A stretch of 64,000 bases of DNA, from the NCBI GenBank assembly GCA_026692665.1, contig JAPLOF010000053.1, positions 43,217 through 107,216 on the forward strand, written 5' to 3'. The position numbers were made by a program, and so were the translations under genes. The stretch is from Planctomycetota bacterium (GTDB lineage Bacteria > Planctomycetota > UBA1135 > GCA-002686595). Below, in pieces: positions 6,011 through 14,773 of the stretch (position 1 is the first letter of the stretch; each line of letters begins with the position of its first letter). Under the pieces are notes generated by a model that saw only the letters and a program-made list of their open reading frames with translations, was not told the origin of the DNA and did no database searches.

Positions 6011-8380
6011 ATGACCAGAATCCCGACCCCGATCCTCGCGTTCGCCTGCGCCACCGGCGGGCTCCTCGTCCCGGCAGCCTCCGCCCAGGTCAGCGGGTCC
6101 GGCCCGGGTGGCGACCCCGCGCGCCAGGCCCCCCTCCCGGCCGGCGCGGGTCCCGACGGCGGGCCGCGCGTCGGTCGCGAGGAGATGTGGTACGCGCCCA
6201 CGGCGGAGGACTGGAAGAAGCCGGTCCTCATCACCTGGCAGCGGACCTACGCGGACGCCCTCGCGGTCAGTCAGGCGACCGGCAAGCCGATCCTCGTGTG
6301 CGTGAACATGGACGGCGAGATCGCCAGCGAGCACTACGCCGGCGTGCGCTACCGGGAGCCCGAGAAGGCCAGGCTCTACGAGCCCTACGTGTGCGTGATC
6401 GCCTCGGTGTACCGCCACACCCCGCGCGACTACGACGAGGAAGGGCGTCGCATCCCCTGCCCGCGGTTCGGCACGGTGACCTGCGGCGAGCACATCGCGA
6501 TCGAGCCGGGGCTCTTCGACAAGTTCATGGACGACAAGCGGATCGCCCCGCGCCACATCGCGATCGAGCCGACGAAGCAGGAGGCCGAGACCTTCGACGT
6601 CTACTACGCCTGGGACACGGATTCGGTGTTCGGCGCGATCCGGAAGGCCATCGAGGAGCGCCCCGCGCCGCCGCCGCCGCCCACGATCGACCGCCGCATC
6701 GAAGAGCGCGTCGCGAGCCGCGACGTCGTCGATCGCATGGCGACGGAAGCCGCCTACCGGGATGGCCAGCGCGACGAGCGGCGTGCGCTCCTCGCCGCCG
6801 CCATCGCGGCCGGGGATCCGCCGCCGGTCGACCTCCTGCGCCTGGCGGTCTTCGGTCTCGATCGCGACGCGGCGAAGCTCGCGCGCGAGGCTCTGGCGCG
6901 CACGAACTCGGAGACGGCGGTCGACCTGATCGCCGAGGCGCTCCGCGCGCCGCTGGAGGCGAACGAGCGCGAGGCGCTGGTCGCGTCGCTCGGACGCATC
7001 GGCGCGACCTCTCCGCGCGCGCGGACTCTCTTCGCGGTTTACGAGGGCCTCGCCGGCAAGACGACGACGGTCGACCTGGACGCCTGGTCGAAGGCGCTCT
7101 CGGGCGCGGTCGCACCGGCCCCGATCGTCGAGCGCTACACGATCGAGTCGCAGCTCGAGCTGCAGGTCGAAGCCGCGCAGCGCAGCAGCGCGCAAGTCGA
7201 CGACCGCGGCGCGGCACGTCTGGCGCTGGCGGAGTCGTACCTCGAGCTCGCGGCGGACTCGAAGACCTCGCGCCGCTACGCCAAGGTGCTCTACGAGGAC
7301 GCGCGCAGCACCGCGCTCGCGGCGGAGGCGGCGGGATCGAAGGGCTGGCGCGCCGATGCGACGCTGGCGCTCGCCAACGCGGCCCTGGGCGACGCGGACG
7401 AGTCGCTGCGCCGCGCCGAGGCGGCCGTGGCCGCGATGCCGCCCGAGTCGAACGGCTGGCAGTCCATGGCCGTGCTGGCGCTCTTCGCCGATGCACGGCA
7501 GCAGGCGATCTCCAAGGCGATGCGCGCCAAGCAGGACTGGCCGCCGCAGTGGCTCTCCGACGTGCACGCCGCCTACGCGGTCCTGGCGCGGCATCCGTTC
7601 GGCACCGACGCGCAAGTCGTCTCGCACTACGACTTCCTGCGCTTCCTCGGCGCCGCGGGCCAGGCGGCCAACGTGCTCGACGCGGGGCTCGCGCGCTTCC
7701 CCGATTCGTGGGTGCTGCACGACCGCTTCCGCACCCGCGTGCTGAACGAGCGCGGCGTCGAAGGTCTCGAGTCGGCCTACGCGGCGCAGCTCGCGCGCGC
7801 CGACGCGCCGCCGAACCTCCCGTCGTACGCCGGCTACGCGGAACTGGTCGCGGCCGAGTTCCATCGCCGCGCGAGTCGCGACGACCTCGCGCGCGCCGCG
7901 TACGATCGCGGCATCGCCCTGTACGAGCGCTGGATCGCGGCCTCGCCCGACAACCGCAACGCCGGCGATCACTACATCGCGTTGGCTCTGGCGGGCAAGG
8001 CGCGCATGGACCTCGTGCACGGCGACCTCGACGCCGCCCTGCAGGGCATCCTCGCTTCCTTCGAGCGCAAGCCGGAGTCGGCGGCCAATCCGGACGGCTT
8101 GAACCTGTCCCCCGTGGACACGGCGAAGACGCTCCTGGCCAAGCTGCGTTCCGAGAAGCGCGACGACGCGGTGCAGCGCCTCGACGCCGCGCTCGCGAGC
8201 CTGGACCCGCGGCTGCTCGAGCTGCCGGCCTACGAACGCGCGATCCCGGGCGGTCCGAGTTTCCGCGGCGGCCGCGGCCGGGGCCCGGGCGGGAATCCCG
8301 GCGGCGAGCGGGGCGCCGGACGCGACGAGACCCCGCCCCTCCCGGCGACTCCGCCGCAGAGCGGGGCGCCGAAACGCTGA
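6011..8380 (+). CDS. secreted thioredoxin-fold/TPR protein lacking CXXC
   Basis: A 789-residue exported protein (signal peptide 1-25, cleavage near ASA|Q). Residues about 64-190 have the layout of a thioredoxin-like domain: a helix ending ALAVSQAT, strand GKPILVCVNM, and a likely cis-proline segment RHIAIEP. The place of the redox motif reads VNMDGEIAS, so there is no CXXC. After a Pro-rich linker (218-224) the remainder is Ala/Arg-rich helical repeats, TPR- or HEAT-like, with a Gly/Arg/Pro-rich tail. A -10-like TACGGT at 5961-5966 gives a leader of about 40 bases. The role is unknown; a scaffold or sensor in the periplasm is a guess. Confidence 0.75.
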   Translation: MTRIPTPILAFACATGGLLVPAASAQVSGSGPGGDPARQAPLPAGAGPDGGPRVGREEMWYAPTAEDWKKPVLITWQRTYADALAVSQATGKPILVCVNMDGEIASEHYAGVRYREPEKARLYEPYVCVIASVYRHTPRDYDEEGRRIPCPRFGTVTCGEHIAIEPGLFDKFMDDKRIAPRHIAIEPTKQEAETFDVYYAWDTDSVFGAIRKAIEERPAPPPPPTIDRRIEERVASRDVVDRMATEAAYRDGQRDERRALLAAAIAAGDPPPVDLLRLAVFGLDRDAAKLAREALARTNSETAVDLIAEALRAPLEANEREALVASLGRIGATSPRARTLFAVYEGLAGKTTTVDLDAWSKALSGAVAPAPIVERYTIESQLELQVEAAQRSSAQVDDRGAARLALAESYLELAADSKTSRRYAKVLYEDARSTALAAEAAGSKGWRADATLALANAALGDADESLRRAEAAVAAMPPESNGWQSMAVLALFADARQQAISKAMRAKQDWPPQWLSDVHAAYAVLARHPFGTDAQVVSHYDFLRFLGAAGQAANVLDAGLARFPDSWVLHDRFRTRVLNERGVEGLESAYAAQLARADAPPNLPSYAGYAELVAAEFHRRASRDDLARAAYDRGIALYERWIAASPDNRNAGDHYIALALAGKARMDLVHGDLDAALQGILASFERKPESAANPDGLNLSPVDTAKTLLAKLRSEKRDDAVQRLDAALASLDPRLLELPAYERAIPGGPSFRGGRGRGPGGNPGGERGAGRDETPPLPATPPQSGAPKR

Positions 8381-8468
8381 CGAGGCGCCGCGCGCAGGCC
8401 CGCTGCGCGCGCCACCCGAGTTCGATGGACGGGCCCGGTCGGCGGCGGCGCGCGCGAGCGGGCCCCGG

Positions 8469-8474
8469 TAGGAT
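8469..8474 (+). promoter_or_regulatory. -10 hexamer TAGGAT just before the 8484 gene
   Basis: TAGGAT ends 9 bases before the GTG start at 8484, and there is no Shine-Dalgarno between them. This fits a leaderless transcript. Confidence 0.45.
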
Positions 8475-8483
8475 GCGCGGATC

Positions 8484-9662
8484 GTGATCGCAGGCCTCCT
8501 CCTCGTCCTACCGGAGTTCGCAAGCGCGAGCACCGCGCCCGCCGTCCGTCCCGAGGAACCGGCCGCGACGTCGGCACCGGCGCAGAACGGAGCCGAGCCG
8601 GCCGACGCCGCGCGCGCGCGGCGCGCCTACGCGCTGCTCAAGGCCTCCGAGCGCAAGGACGTGGCCGACTTCCTGGAGAGCGAACTCGAGCACCTGCCCA
8701 CGTTCCAGATGACGCTCGCGCGCTGGGTCCTCGAGCACCAGGACCGCGACCCGCTGGCCTGGGCATCCGAGACCGAGGCGCCCTACTTCGACCCGGCACG
8801 GCACGCGCCGGCCCAGCCGATCGCGCGGCATCGTCTCGCCCCGAACGACCCGCGAGCGGTCGCCGCACGGCGCGATCTGCGGGTCCCCCTCGACCCGCGC
8901 GCGTGGACCTACGACTGGAGTTCCGGCGCGATCCTGCACCGCGTCGAAGCCGACACGACCGAGCGCGCCTTCGAGCTCGCGTTGCGCGGCCTGCCGCCGC
9001 GCTTCGACCTGGTGCTGGCGCTCGTCGAGCGCGCTCTCGACGACGGGTCGCAGCGCAAGGCGCACGCCGCCTTCGCTCACGCGTACACCGACCGCGCCGG
9101 GCTCGTCTATCCCGGGATCACTCTCTACGACGCCTGGAAATCGGGCGCCGAGATCGAGATGCCCGACGTCGACTGCCTGGGGATCGTGAACACGCTCCTC
9201 GACGATTGGACGACGTGGACCTCCGTCGTGCCCGGAAACAAGCAGGACGCGCTCTACGCACGCATCGCCGAGCTGTTCCAGCCCGTCCACCGCCAGCGCG
9301 AGCTGCGTGCCGCGATCGCGGCGACCTTCCTGCAGGGAGCTCCCGACCTGTGCTGCGGGTACGAAGGCTCGATCGACAACTTCCACGCGCTGTGGGAGGA
9401 CTGCGAGTCCACGCCGGCGAACCTGGGGAAGCGCCTGCCGGACGCGGCGGGATGGACGCAGTTCCTGGCGGATTGGGTGGCCGAGTGCCACCGGCGCGGC
9501 GAGCTCTTCCAGCGCGGAGTCGCGCGGCGCGCGACCCTCGCCGCGGAGGGCGCGGAGATCCGCGCGACGCTGCTGCGCGTGCTCGAAGAATACGGCGCCT
9601 TCGCGCGGCTACGCGAAGCGACGGGAACGAAGGACGAGAATCGGTCGCAGAGCGGCCGCTAG
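8484..9662 (+). CDS. hypothetical exported protein
   Basis: I do not recognise this 392-aa protein. It begins with a short hydrophobic stretch (IAGLLLVLPEFASAS) that may act as a signal peptide, then a low-complexity Ala/Pro/Glu region to about residue 45. A mostly helical body follows, with two adjacent cysteines in DLCCGYEGSIDNF. The GTG start is chosen because a -10-like hexamer lies 9 bases upstream and no in-frame ATG occurs earlier. The aldolase gene starts 13 bases after its stop, so they probably share a transcript. Confidence 0.7.
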   Translation: MIAGLLLVLPEFASASTAPAVRPEEPAATSAPAQNGAEPADAARARRAYALLKASERKDVADFLESELEHLPTFQMTLARWVLEHQDRDPLAWASETEAPYFDPARHAPAQPIARHRLAPNDPRAVAARRDLRVPLDPRAWTYDWSSGAILHRVEADTTERAFELALRGLPPRFDLVLALVERALDDGSQRKAHAAFAHAYTDRAGLVYPGITLYDAWKSGAEIEMPDVDCLGIVNTLLDDWTTWTSVVPGNKQDALYARIAELFQPVHRQRELRAAIAATFLQGAPDLCCGYEGSIDNFHALWEDCESTPANLGKRLPDAAGWTQFLADWVAECHRRGELFQRGVARRATLAAEGAEIRATLLRVLEEYGAFARLREATGTKDENRSQSGR

Positions 9663-9675
9663 ACAAGGACCCCCC

Positions 9676-10701
9676 ATGAACGTGAAGGAACTCGAGAAGA
9701 CCGCGCGGGCCCTGGTGGCGCCGGGCAAAGGCATCCTGGCCGCCGACGAGAGCCACGGGACGATCGAGAAGCGCTTCCAGTCGATCCAGATCGCCAACAC
9801 CGAGGACAATCGGCGCGCCTATCGCGACATGCTCTTCACCTCGAAGGGCTTCGGCGACCACGTCAGCGGGGTCATCCTCTTCGACGAGACGATCAAGCAG
9901 AAGGGCCTGGCGGGCACGCCGTTCCCCGAGGTCCTCGCGAAGAGCGGGTCGATCCCGGGCATCAAGGTGGACGCCGGCACCGTGGCCATGACGGGCAGTC
10001 CGGAGGAGAAGATCACGCAGGGCCTGGACGGACTGCGCGAGCGGCTCATCGCGTACCGCCAGCTCGGCGCGCGCTTCGCCAAGTGGCGCGCCGTCATCAC
10101 GATCGGAACCACGATCCCGACGTTGCCGAACCTGCGCGAGAACGCGATCCTGCTCGCGCGCTACGCCGCCTTGTGTCAGGAGCAGGACATCGTGCCGATC
10201 GTCGAGCCCGAGGTCCTCATGGACGGGGACAACACGATCCAGCGCTGCCTGCAAGTCACCGAGCAGACCCTGCACGAGACGTTCGACGCGCTGTACGACC
10301 ACTGCGTGGTGCTCGAGGGCATGCTCCTGAAGCCGAACATGGTGATCGCGGGCAAGAAGTGTCCGGCGCAGGCGACGCCCGAGCTCGTCGCCGAGCTCAC
10401 GCTGCAGTGCTTCCGCCACACGGTTCCGTGCGCTGTTCCGGGCATCGTATTCCTGTCGGGAGGACAGAGCGCGGCCCAGGCGACGCACCACCTCTCGCTC
10501 ATGAACGCCGGCCCGCTGCCGTGGCAGCTGTCGTTCTCGTACGGCCGCGCGCTGCAGGACGAGGCGCTCAAGGCCTGGGGTGGCAAGCCGGAGAACGTGG
10601 CGAAGGCCCAGAAGCTCTTCGCGGCGCGCGCGCGGCTCAACGGGCTGGCGCGCTCGGGCAAGTACGAGCCGAAGATGGAAGCCGAGCTCGTCCGCGCGTG
10701 A
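9676..10701 (+). CDS. class I fructose-bisphosphate aldolase
   Basis: This enzyme (341 aa) interconverts fructose-1,6-bisphosphate with glyceraldehyde-3-phosphate and dihydroxyacetone phosphate through a Schiff base. It is the eukaryote-like class I form: KGILAADESHGTIEKRF at the N-terminus, KVDAGTVAM, IVEPEVLMDGDN, and the active-site lysine in LEGMLLKPNMV. FLSGGQSAAQATHHLS supplies the phosphate-binding loop. The C-terminus is shorter than in animal enzymes and lacks their terminal Tyr. AAGGAC 6 bases upstream is a plausible ribosome site. It lies in a likely two-gene transcript with the preceding exported protein and ends at a strong hairpin. Confidence 0.95.
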   Translation: MNVKELEKTARALVAPGKGILAADESHGTIEKRFQSIQIANTEDNRRAYRDMLFTSKGFGDHVSGVILFDETIKQKGLAGTPFPEVLAKSGSIPGIKVDAGTVAMTGSPEEKITQGLDGLRERLIAYRQLGARFAKWRAVITIGTTIPTLPNLRENAILLARYAALCQEQDIVPIVEPEVLMDGDNTIQRCLQVTEQTLHETFDALYDHCVVLEGMLLKPNMVIAGKKCPAQATPELVAELTLQCFRHTVPCAVPGIVFLSGGQSAAQATHHLSLMNAGPLPWQLSFSYGRALQDEALKAWGGKPENVAKAQKLFAARARLNGLARSGKYEPKMEAELVRA

Positions 10702-10737
10702 AGACCCCGCGGCGGAGCGCGCCGCGACGCACCAAAA

Positions 10738-10775
10738 CGAGAGCACCGCGCGGCCCTCCCCGCGCGGTGCTCTCG
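10738..10775. terminator. bidirectional terminator, 16-bp hairpin
   Basis: CGAGAGCACCGCGCGG (10738-10753) pairs perfectly with 10760-10775 around a 6-base loop. Read on the minus strand the hairpin is followed by TTTT, so it is best as the terminator of the 11403 gene, while also lying at the end of the aldolase transcript. Confidence 0.85.
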
Positions 10776-10836
10776 TTCCGGGAGTGCGGTCCCAGCCGAG
10801 GAACTCCCTACCGTGGAGCGCGCGGGCTCGGGACCA

Positions 10837-11403
10837 CTACGGGAACCACTGGATCGACACGGCGTTCGTCAGGTTGAACGTCGCCGGCGTGCAGAAGGCC
10901 GCGGCGTTCCGGTACCAGCACTGGTAGGCGCGCGTCACCGGAGCGACGAGCGGCGTGTTGAGCGCGCCCTGCAAGGCGATCGCCGGCCCCGGAGCTCCGC
11001 CGACGAACGACGTGCCGCCCACGTTGGTCCGGGTCCCGAGCTGCACCTGGAACGGGTTGTTCACGCAACGGATGCCGTCGCCGAAGAGCACGGGCAAGGT
11101 CGCGCTGCCCTGGAAGTAGATGCAGGCCGAATTCGGCATGCCGGACCCGGTGAGCGTCACGCGGTCGATGCCCTGGATGTCGCCGGTCACGCGCGCGAAG
11201 CCGGTCGGCGACGAGGCGACCAGGAGGCCGGGCGAGGCGAGGGAGTTCAGGCAGCCGCCGGAGCTCGGCGTGCTGATGTTCGCGCACGGACAAGGACCGC
11301 TCGTGGTGTCGCCGTAGCAGAACGGGGTGAACTGGCTCCACGCGGAGCTCGCGCTGGCGGCCAGGAGGACGAGGGACGTGACGAGGAGTCGGAGGAAGTT
11401 CAT
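10837..11403 (-). CDS. Cys-rich secreted protein of planctomycete type
   Basis: A 188-aa exported protein with signal peptide 1-23 (cleavage near AWS|Q). The mature part carries conserved-looking Cys pairs: FCYGD, CPCAN and GCLNS near the N-terminus, IRCVNN mid-chain, and CWYRNAAAFC near the C-terminus, followed by TFNLTNAVSIQW. From memory this pattern (C-x-C-x-C head, RNAAAFC then FNLTN tail) recurs in large paralogous families of secreted planctomycete proteins, usually at the C-terminus of bigger proteins. Here it stands alone. Function is unknown; disulfide-stabilised beta-sandwich is likely. GAGAGAAC lies just before the ATG as a ribosome site. Confidence 0.8.
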   Translation of the reverse strand: MNFLRLLVTSLVLLAASASSAWSQFTPFCYGDTTSGPCPCANISTPSSGGCLNSLASPGLLVASSPTGFARVTGDIQGIDRVTLTGSGMPNSACIYFQGSATLPVLFGDGIRCVNNPFQVQLGTRTNVGGTSFVGGAPGPAIALQGALNTPLVAPVTRAYQCWYRNAAAFCTPATFNLTNAVSIQWFP

Positions 11404-11525
11404 GGAGTTCTCTCGGCGCGCGACTGCGCTGGCCCCGGCACTCGCCGATGCAACCCGGCAGGACAGCGGACCCGAGCAGGGGATCCGCTCGGCCAGTCCA
11501 GGCTACGCGCGGCTCGGGAACCTGC

Positions 11526-12815
11526 CTAGCGGGCGGCCGCGCGACCGGCCAGCTCCGCCGTGGCGAAGGCGGCCTGGAAGTTCAGCCCGCCGATCGGCCC
11601 CTGCAGGTCGAGGATCTCGCCGATCGCGTAGAGGCCGGGGTGCTTCTTCACACGCAGCGACCCGGCGTCCACTTCGTGCAGTGCGAGGCCCCCGGCAGTG
11701 ACCTCCGCCTGGTCGAACCCGAGCGTGTCGTCCACGGGGACGCTGAGGCCCTTCAGCGCGTCGACGAGGCGCGTGCGCGCCTCGCGTTCGATCTGGTTCG
11801 CGCGCGGATCCGGTTCGCGCAGGCCGGCTTGTCGTGCGACGGCTTCGAGCAGGCGGCGCGGCACCTCGAACGGCAGGACGCGCGACAACGTGGGACCGCC
11901 GGCGCGGCCACCGGCTTCGAGCAGCAACGCGCGCAGCGCATCCGCCCCGAGATCCGGCGCGAGATCGATGCGCAGCGCGAGCTCGACGCGCACGCGCTTC
12001 CGATCGGCGTCCACGCGCGCGCGCGCGACGGATTCCGAGAGATCCATCGCTCCGGGGCCGGAGAGCCCGCGGTGCGTGAACAGAACGGGACGCCGGCGGC
12101 GGCCGATCACGACGCCGGCGGCATCCACGAGCCGCGCCTCCCCTTCCTGGATGGAGATGCCGGCCAACTCGCGCACCCAGGCGGCCGGGCTCTGGAGCGG
12201 CGCGAGCGCGGGCACGGGCTCGACCTCCTCGAGGCCGAGATCGTCGAGCCAGCGATAGCCGTCCCCGGTCGTGCCCGTGCGCGGATAGCTCTTGCCGCCC
12301 GGACAGAGGATCACGCGGGCCGCGCGCGCCACCCGTCCGCCCGCGATTGCGAGAATCCACGTGCCGTCGGGAGCGGGCTCGACGCGCTCGACCGGGCACT
12401 CGAGCTCGATGCGCACGCCGGCCGTGAGTGCCGCCCGCTCCAGTGCGTCGCGCACGTCCACCGCACGGCCCGACGTGGGAAAGATCTTCTCGAGCGGTGC
12501 GTCGACCGTGGGCACGCCGAGCTCCTCGAAGCGCGCGCGCACCGCGCGCGGCGGCAGGACGCGGAACGCCGTCTCGAGGAAACGCGCGCCAGACTTCCCG
12601 AACAGGGCCGCGGCCGGCCGCGCATCGAGCGTGGTCGTCAGGTTGCAGCGCGTGCCGCCGCTCGCGAGGACCTTGGAGCCCGTGCGCGCCGTCTTCTCGA
12701 GGAGCAGCACGGATCGCCCCTCGCGCGCCGCTCGCTCCGCGGCCCACAGGCCCGCGGCGCCCGCTCCGACGACGATCACGTCGGCGCTCGTCTCGTTCCA
12801 GTGCGTCCCGCTCAA
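11526..12815 (-). CDS. BaiN/RdsA-type NAD(P)/FAD-dependent oxidoreductase (HI0933 family)
   Basis: A flavoprotein of 429 aa. The FAD site is at the N-terminus (DVIVVGAGAAGLWAAE, about residue 11 on), followed by LEKTARTGSKVLASGGTRCN, which is diagnostic for this family. ILCPGGKSYPRTGTTGDGY, FTHRGLSGPGAMDLS and a C-terminal VTAGGLALHEVDAGS plus GLYAIGEILDLQGPIGGLN complete it. The in-vivo substrate of most members is not known. The frame is open upstream, but the TTG at 12815 is preferred because CATGAT ends 9 bases before it, matching the leaderless pattern of this window. GTG at the DVIVVG valine is the alternative. It is divergent from the permease gene. Confidence 0.88.
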   Translation of the reverse strand: MSGTHWNETSADVIVVGAGAAGLWAAERAAREGRSVLLLEKTARTGSKVLASGGTRCNLTTTLDARPAAALFGKSGARFLETAFRVLPPRAVRARFEELGVPTVDAPLEKIFPTSGRAVDVRDALERAALTAGVRIELECPVERVEPAPDGTWILAIAGGRVARAARVILCPGGKSYPRTGTTGDGYRWLDDLGLEEVEPVPALAPLQSPAAWVRELAGISIQEGEARLVDAAGVVIGRRRRPVLFTHRGLSGPGAMDLSESVARARVDADRKRVRVELALRIDLAPDLGADALRALLLEAGGRAGGPTLSRVLPFEVPRRLLEAVARQAGLREPDPRANQIEREARTRLVDALKGLSVPVDDTLGFDQAEVTAGGLALHEVDAGSLRVKKHPGLYAIGEILDLQGPIGGLNFQAAFATAELAGRAAAR

Positions 12816-12882
12816 GCGGCGCAGATCATGCGCTCTCGCGCCCGGATTCCGAGGGGTTCGTGTCCGGGCCCGCGAATCCCGG

Positions 12883-12888
12883 TAGCAT
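12883..12888 (+). promoter_or_regulatory. -10 hexamer TAGCAT before the 12896 gene
   Basis: TAGCAT ends 7 bases before the ATG at 12896 with no Shine-Dalgarno between, fitting a leaderless mRNA. TTCGTG at 12857-12862 is a weak -35 candidate with a long 20-bp spacer. Confidence 0.45.
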
Positions 12889-12895
12889 CCCGCGC

Positions 12896-13522
12896 ATGTT
12901 GTGGTCGGCGATCTGGCTCGGAATCGCGGCGGGAGCCGTGCACGCGGGCACCGGCCCCGATCACGTGGCGGGCGTGGCGCCGTTCGCCGCGCGCCGCGGG
13001 CGTGCTGCCTGGAAGACGGGAGCCGCGTGGGGCATCGGACATGCGGGAGGCGCCCTCGCATCCGCCGCGGTGGCCTTGGCGCTGCGCGCCCATGTGCCGG
13101 GCGTCGAGGAGAGCCTCTCGGCCTGGAGCGAGCGCATCGTCGGCGTGCTCCTGTGCCTCATCGGAGCGCTGGGCCTGCGGCGCATCCTGCGCGCTCCGGT
13201 CCTCGCCGGAGCGGCGGGGCACGCGCATGCGGAACCTCCGGCGAGCGACCGATCGGTCTTCGGTCTGGGTCTCGTGCACGGGGCCGCGGGCCTGTCGCAC
13301 CTGTTCGGCACCCTGCCGGCCCTCGCGCTGCCGGGGACCCTCCTGCCGGCGGTGTTCCTGGCCGGGTACGGCGCTGGATCCCTGGCGGTGATCACGGTCT
13401 TCGCGGCCGGCATCGGGCACTTCGCGCCCGCATCGGAGCCGCGCCTGCGTCGGCGCGTGGTCGCGTTCGCTTGCGCCTCGAGCCTCGCGATCGGCCTCCT
13501 GTGGCTCGTCCACCCGATCTGA
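12896..13522 (+). CDS. NicO/UreH-like small metal permease
   Basis: A polytopic membrane protein (208 aa, about six helices). Helix I carries HAGTGPDHVAG, a variant of the H-A-x-x-P-D-H motif of nickel/cobalt transporters. The next helix has GIGHAGGA, similar to the family's second motif. A His-containing loop (GHAHAEP) precedes the second half, which repeats a GLVHGAAG motif. These features suggest import or export of Ni or Co, or a UreH-type accessory. No nickel enzyme is encoded nearby. Specificity is inferred from the family only. Confidence 0.75.
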   Translation: MLWSAIWLGIAAGAVHAGTGPDHVAGVAPFAARRGRAAWKTGAAWGIGHAGGALASAAVALALRAHVPGVEESLSAWSERIVGVLLCLIGALGLRRILRAPVLAGAAGHAHAEPPASDRSVFGLGLVHGAAGLSHLFGTLPALALPGTLLPAVFLAGYGAGSLAVITVFAAGIGHFAPASEPRLRRRVVAFACASSLAIGLLWLVHPI

Positions 13523-13535
13523 CCCGCGCGCCGGC

Positions 13536-14753
13536 TCAGCCGCCGGAGAGCGAAGCCTCGTAGTCCTCCTCGTCGCCGTCGAGCGCGCTCTCGTCCGGCG
13601 GAGCGTCGCCGTCGCGGTCGGCGAGCCATCCCTCGGGCAACATCACGCGCTCTTGCGCGCCGGACTTCCCGCGCACCGCGCGCAGCGCGGGCAACGGGAA
13701 CGGTTCCGTGGGATCGAGCGGCGCGACGGCCGCGAGCATCGCGTCGATCGTCCGCACCCGAACCAGCGACTCGCGCACGACGGACGAGCCGCGGAAGCCC
13801 TTCGTGTACCAGGCGCACCACTTGCGCATCTGCCGCATCCCCTGCTCCTCGCCGAAGAAGGCGGCGAGCCGGCGCGCGTGGTCGGTCATGACCGCGATCA
13901 CGCCTCCGAGGTTCGGCGGATCCGCGGGTTCGCGCCCGTCGTAGACCGCGGCGAGCTCGGCGAAGAGCCAGGGACGACCGAGACACCCGCGGCCGACGAT
14001 CACCCCGTCGCAACCGGTCGCGCGCGACATCCGCAGCGCGTCCCAGGCTTCCCAGATGTCGCCGTTCCCGAGCACCGGGATCGAGACCGAAGCCTTGAGA
14101 GCGCCGATCGCCTCCCAGTCGGCGTAGCCCGAGTACAGCTCGCGAGCGGTGCGCGCGTGGAGGCCGATCGCGGCCGCGCCTTCTTCCTGGGCAACGCGCC
14201 CGGCGTCGAGGTAGGTGATGAGGCTCTCGTCGACGCCTTTCCGCACCTTGATCGTGAGCGGCACCGGGCCCGCACCGCGCACCGCCGCGCGCACGATCGC
14301 GGCCAGGAGCTTCGGCTTCACCGGGATGGCGCTCCCGCCGCCGCACCGCGTCACCTTCGGGACAGGGCAGCCGAAGTTCATGTCGAGGTGGTGCACGCCG
14401 GAATCGACCAGGCTGCGCGCCATCTCCTCGACCTCGGCCGGGACCGTGCCGTACATCTGCACGCTGCGCGGCACCTCGTCGGGCGAGCTCGAAGCCAGGA
14501 GGCGCGTGAGCCGGTTGCCGTGCAGGTAGCCGCGCGACGAGATCATCTCGGACACGTAGAGCCCCGCGCCCTGCTCGCGGCACAGGCTGCGGAACGGGTA
14601 GTTCGTGACCCCGGCCATGGGCGCCAGCACGACCGGCGGCCACACGCGGAGCTTCCCCAACGTGAGCGGCCGGAATTCGCCCGGCTGCGCCGCCGGCACG
14701 TGGCGGTTCACTTCGCTCACGAAGTGGCGCGCGGGCTCGGGCGGCGGGCTCAT
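13536..14753 (-). CDS. dusB: tRNA-dihydrouridine synthase DusB
   Basis: This FMN enzyme reduces a uridine in the tRNA D-loop to dihydrouridine. The TIM barrel is complete: VVLAPMAGVTNYPFRSLCRE, MYGTVPAEVEEMA, the signature HHLDMNFGCPVPKVTRCGGG with the catalytic cysteine, TIKVRKGVDES, IGLHARTARELYSGYADW, VLGNGDIWEAWDAL and VIVGRGCLGRPWLF. The 405 residues exceed the usual ~330 because of an N-terminal 40-residue lead and an acidic C-terminal tail (DESALDGDEEDYEAS). It starts 20 bases after the stop of the amidohydrolase-like gene and is likely co-transcribed with it. Confidence 0.93.
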   Translation of the reverse strand: MSPPPEPARHFVSEVNRHVPAAQPGEFRPLTLGKLRVWPPVVLAPMAGVTNYPFRSLCREQGAGLYVSEMISSRGYLHGNRLTRLLASSSPDEVPRSVQMYGTVPAEVEEMARSLVDSGVHHLDMNFGCPVPKVTRCGGGSAIPVKPKLLAAIVRAAVRGAGPVPLTIKVRKGVDESLITYLDAGRVAQEEGAAAIGLHARTARELYSGYADWEAIGALKASVSIPVLGNGDIWEAWDALRMSRATGCDGVIVGRGCLGRPWLFAELAAVYDGREPADPPNLGGVIAVMTDHARRLAAFFGEEQGMRQMRKWCAWYTKGFRGSSVVRESLVRVRTIDAMLAAVAPLDPTEPFPLPALRAVRGKSGAQERVMLPEGWLADRDGDAPPDESALDGDEEDYEASLSGG

Positions 14754-14773
14754 CGGATTCGCGGCCAGGCCCG

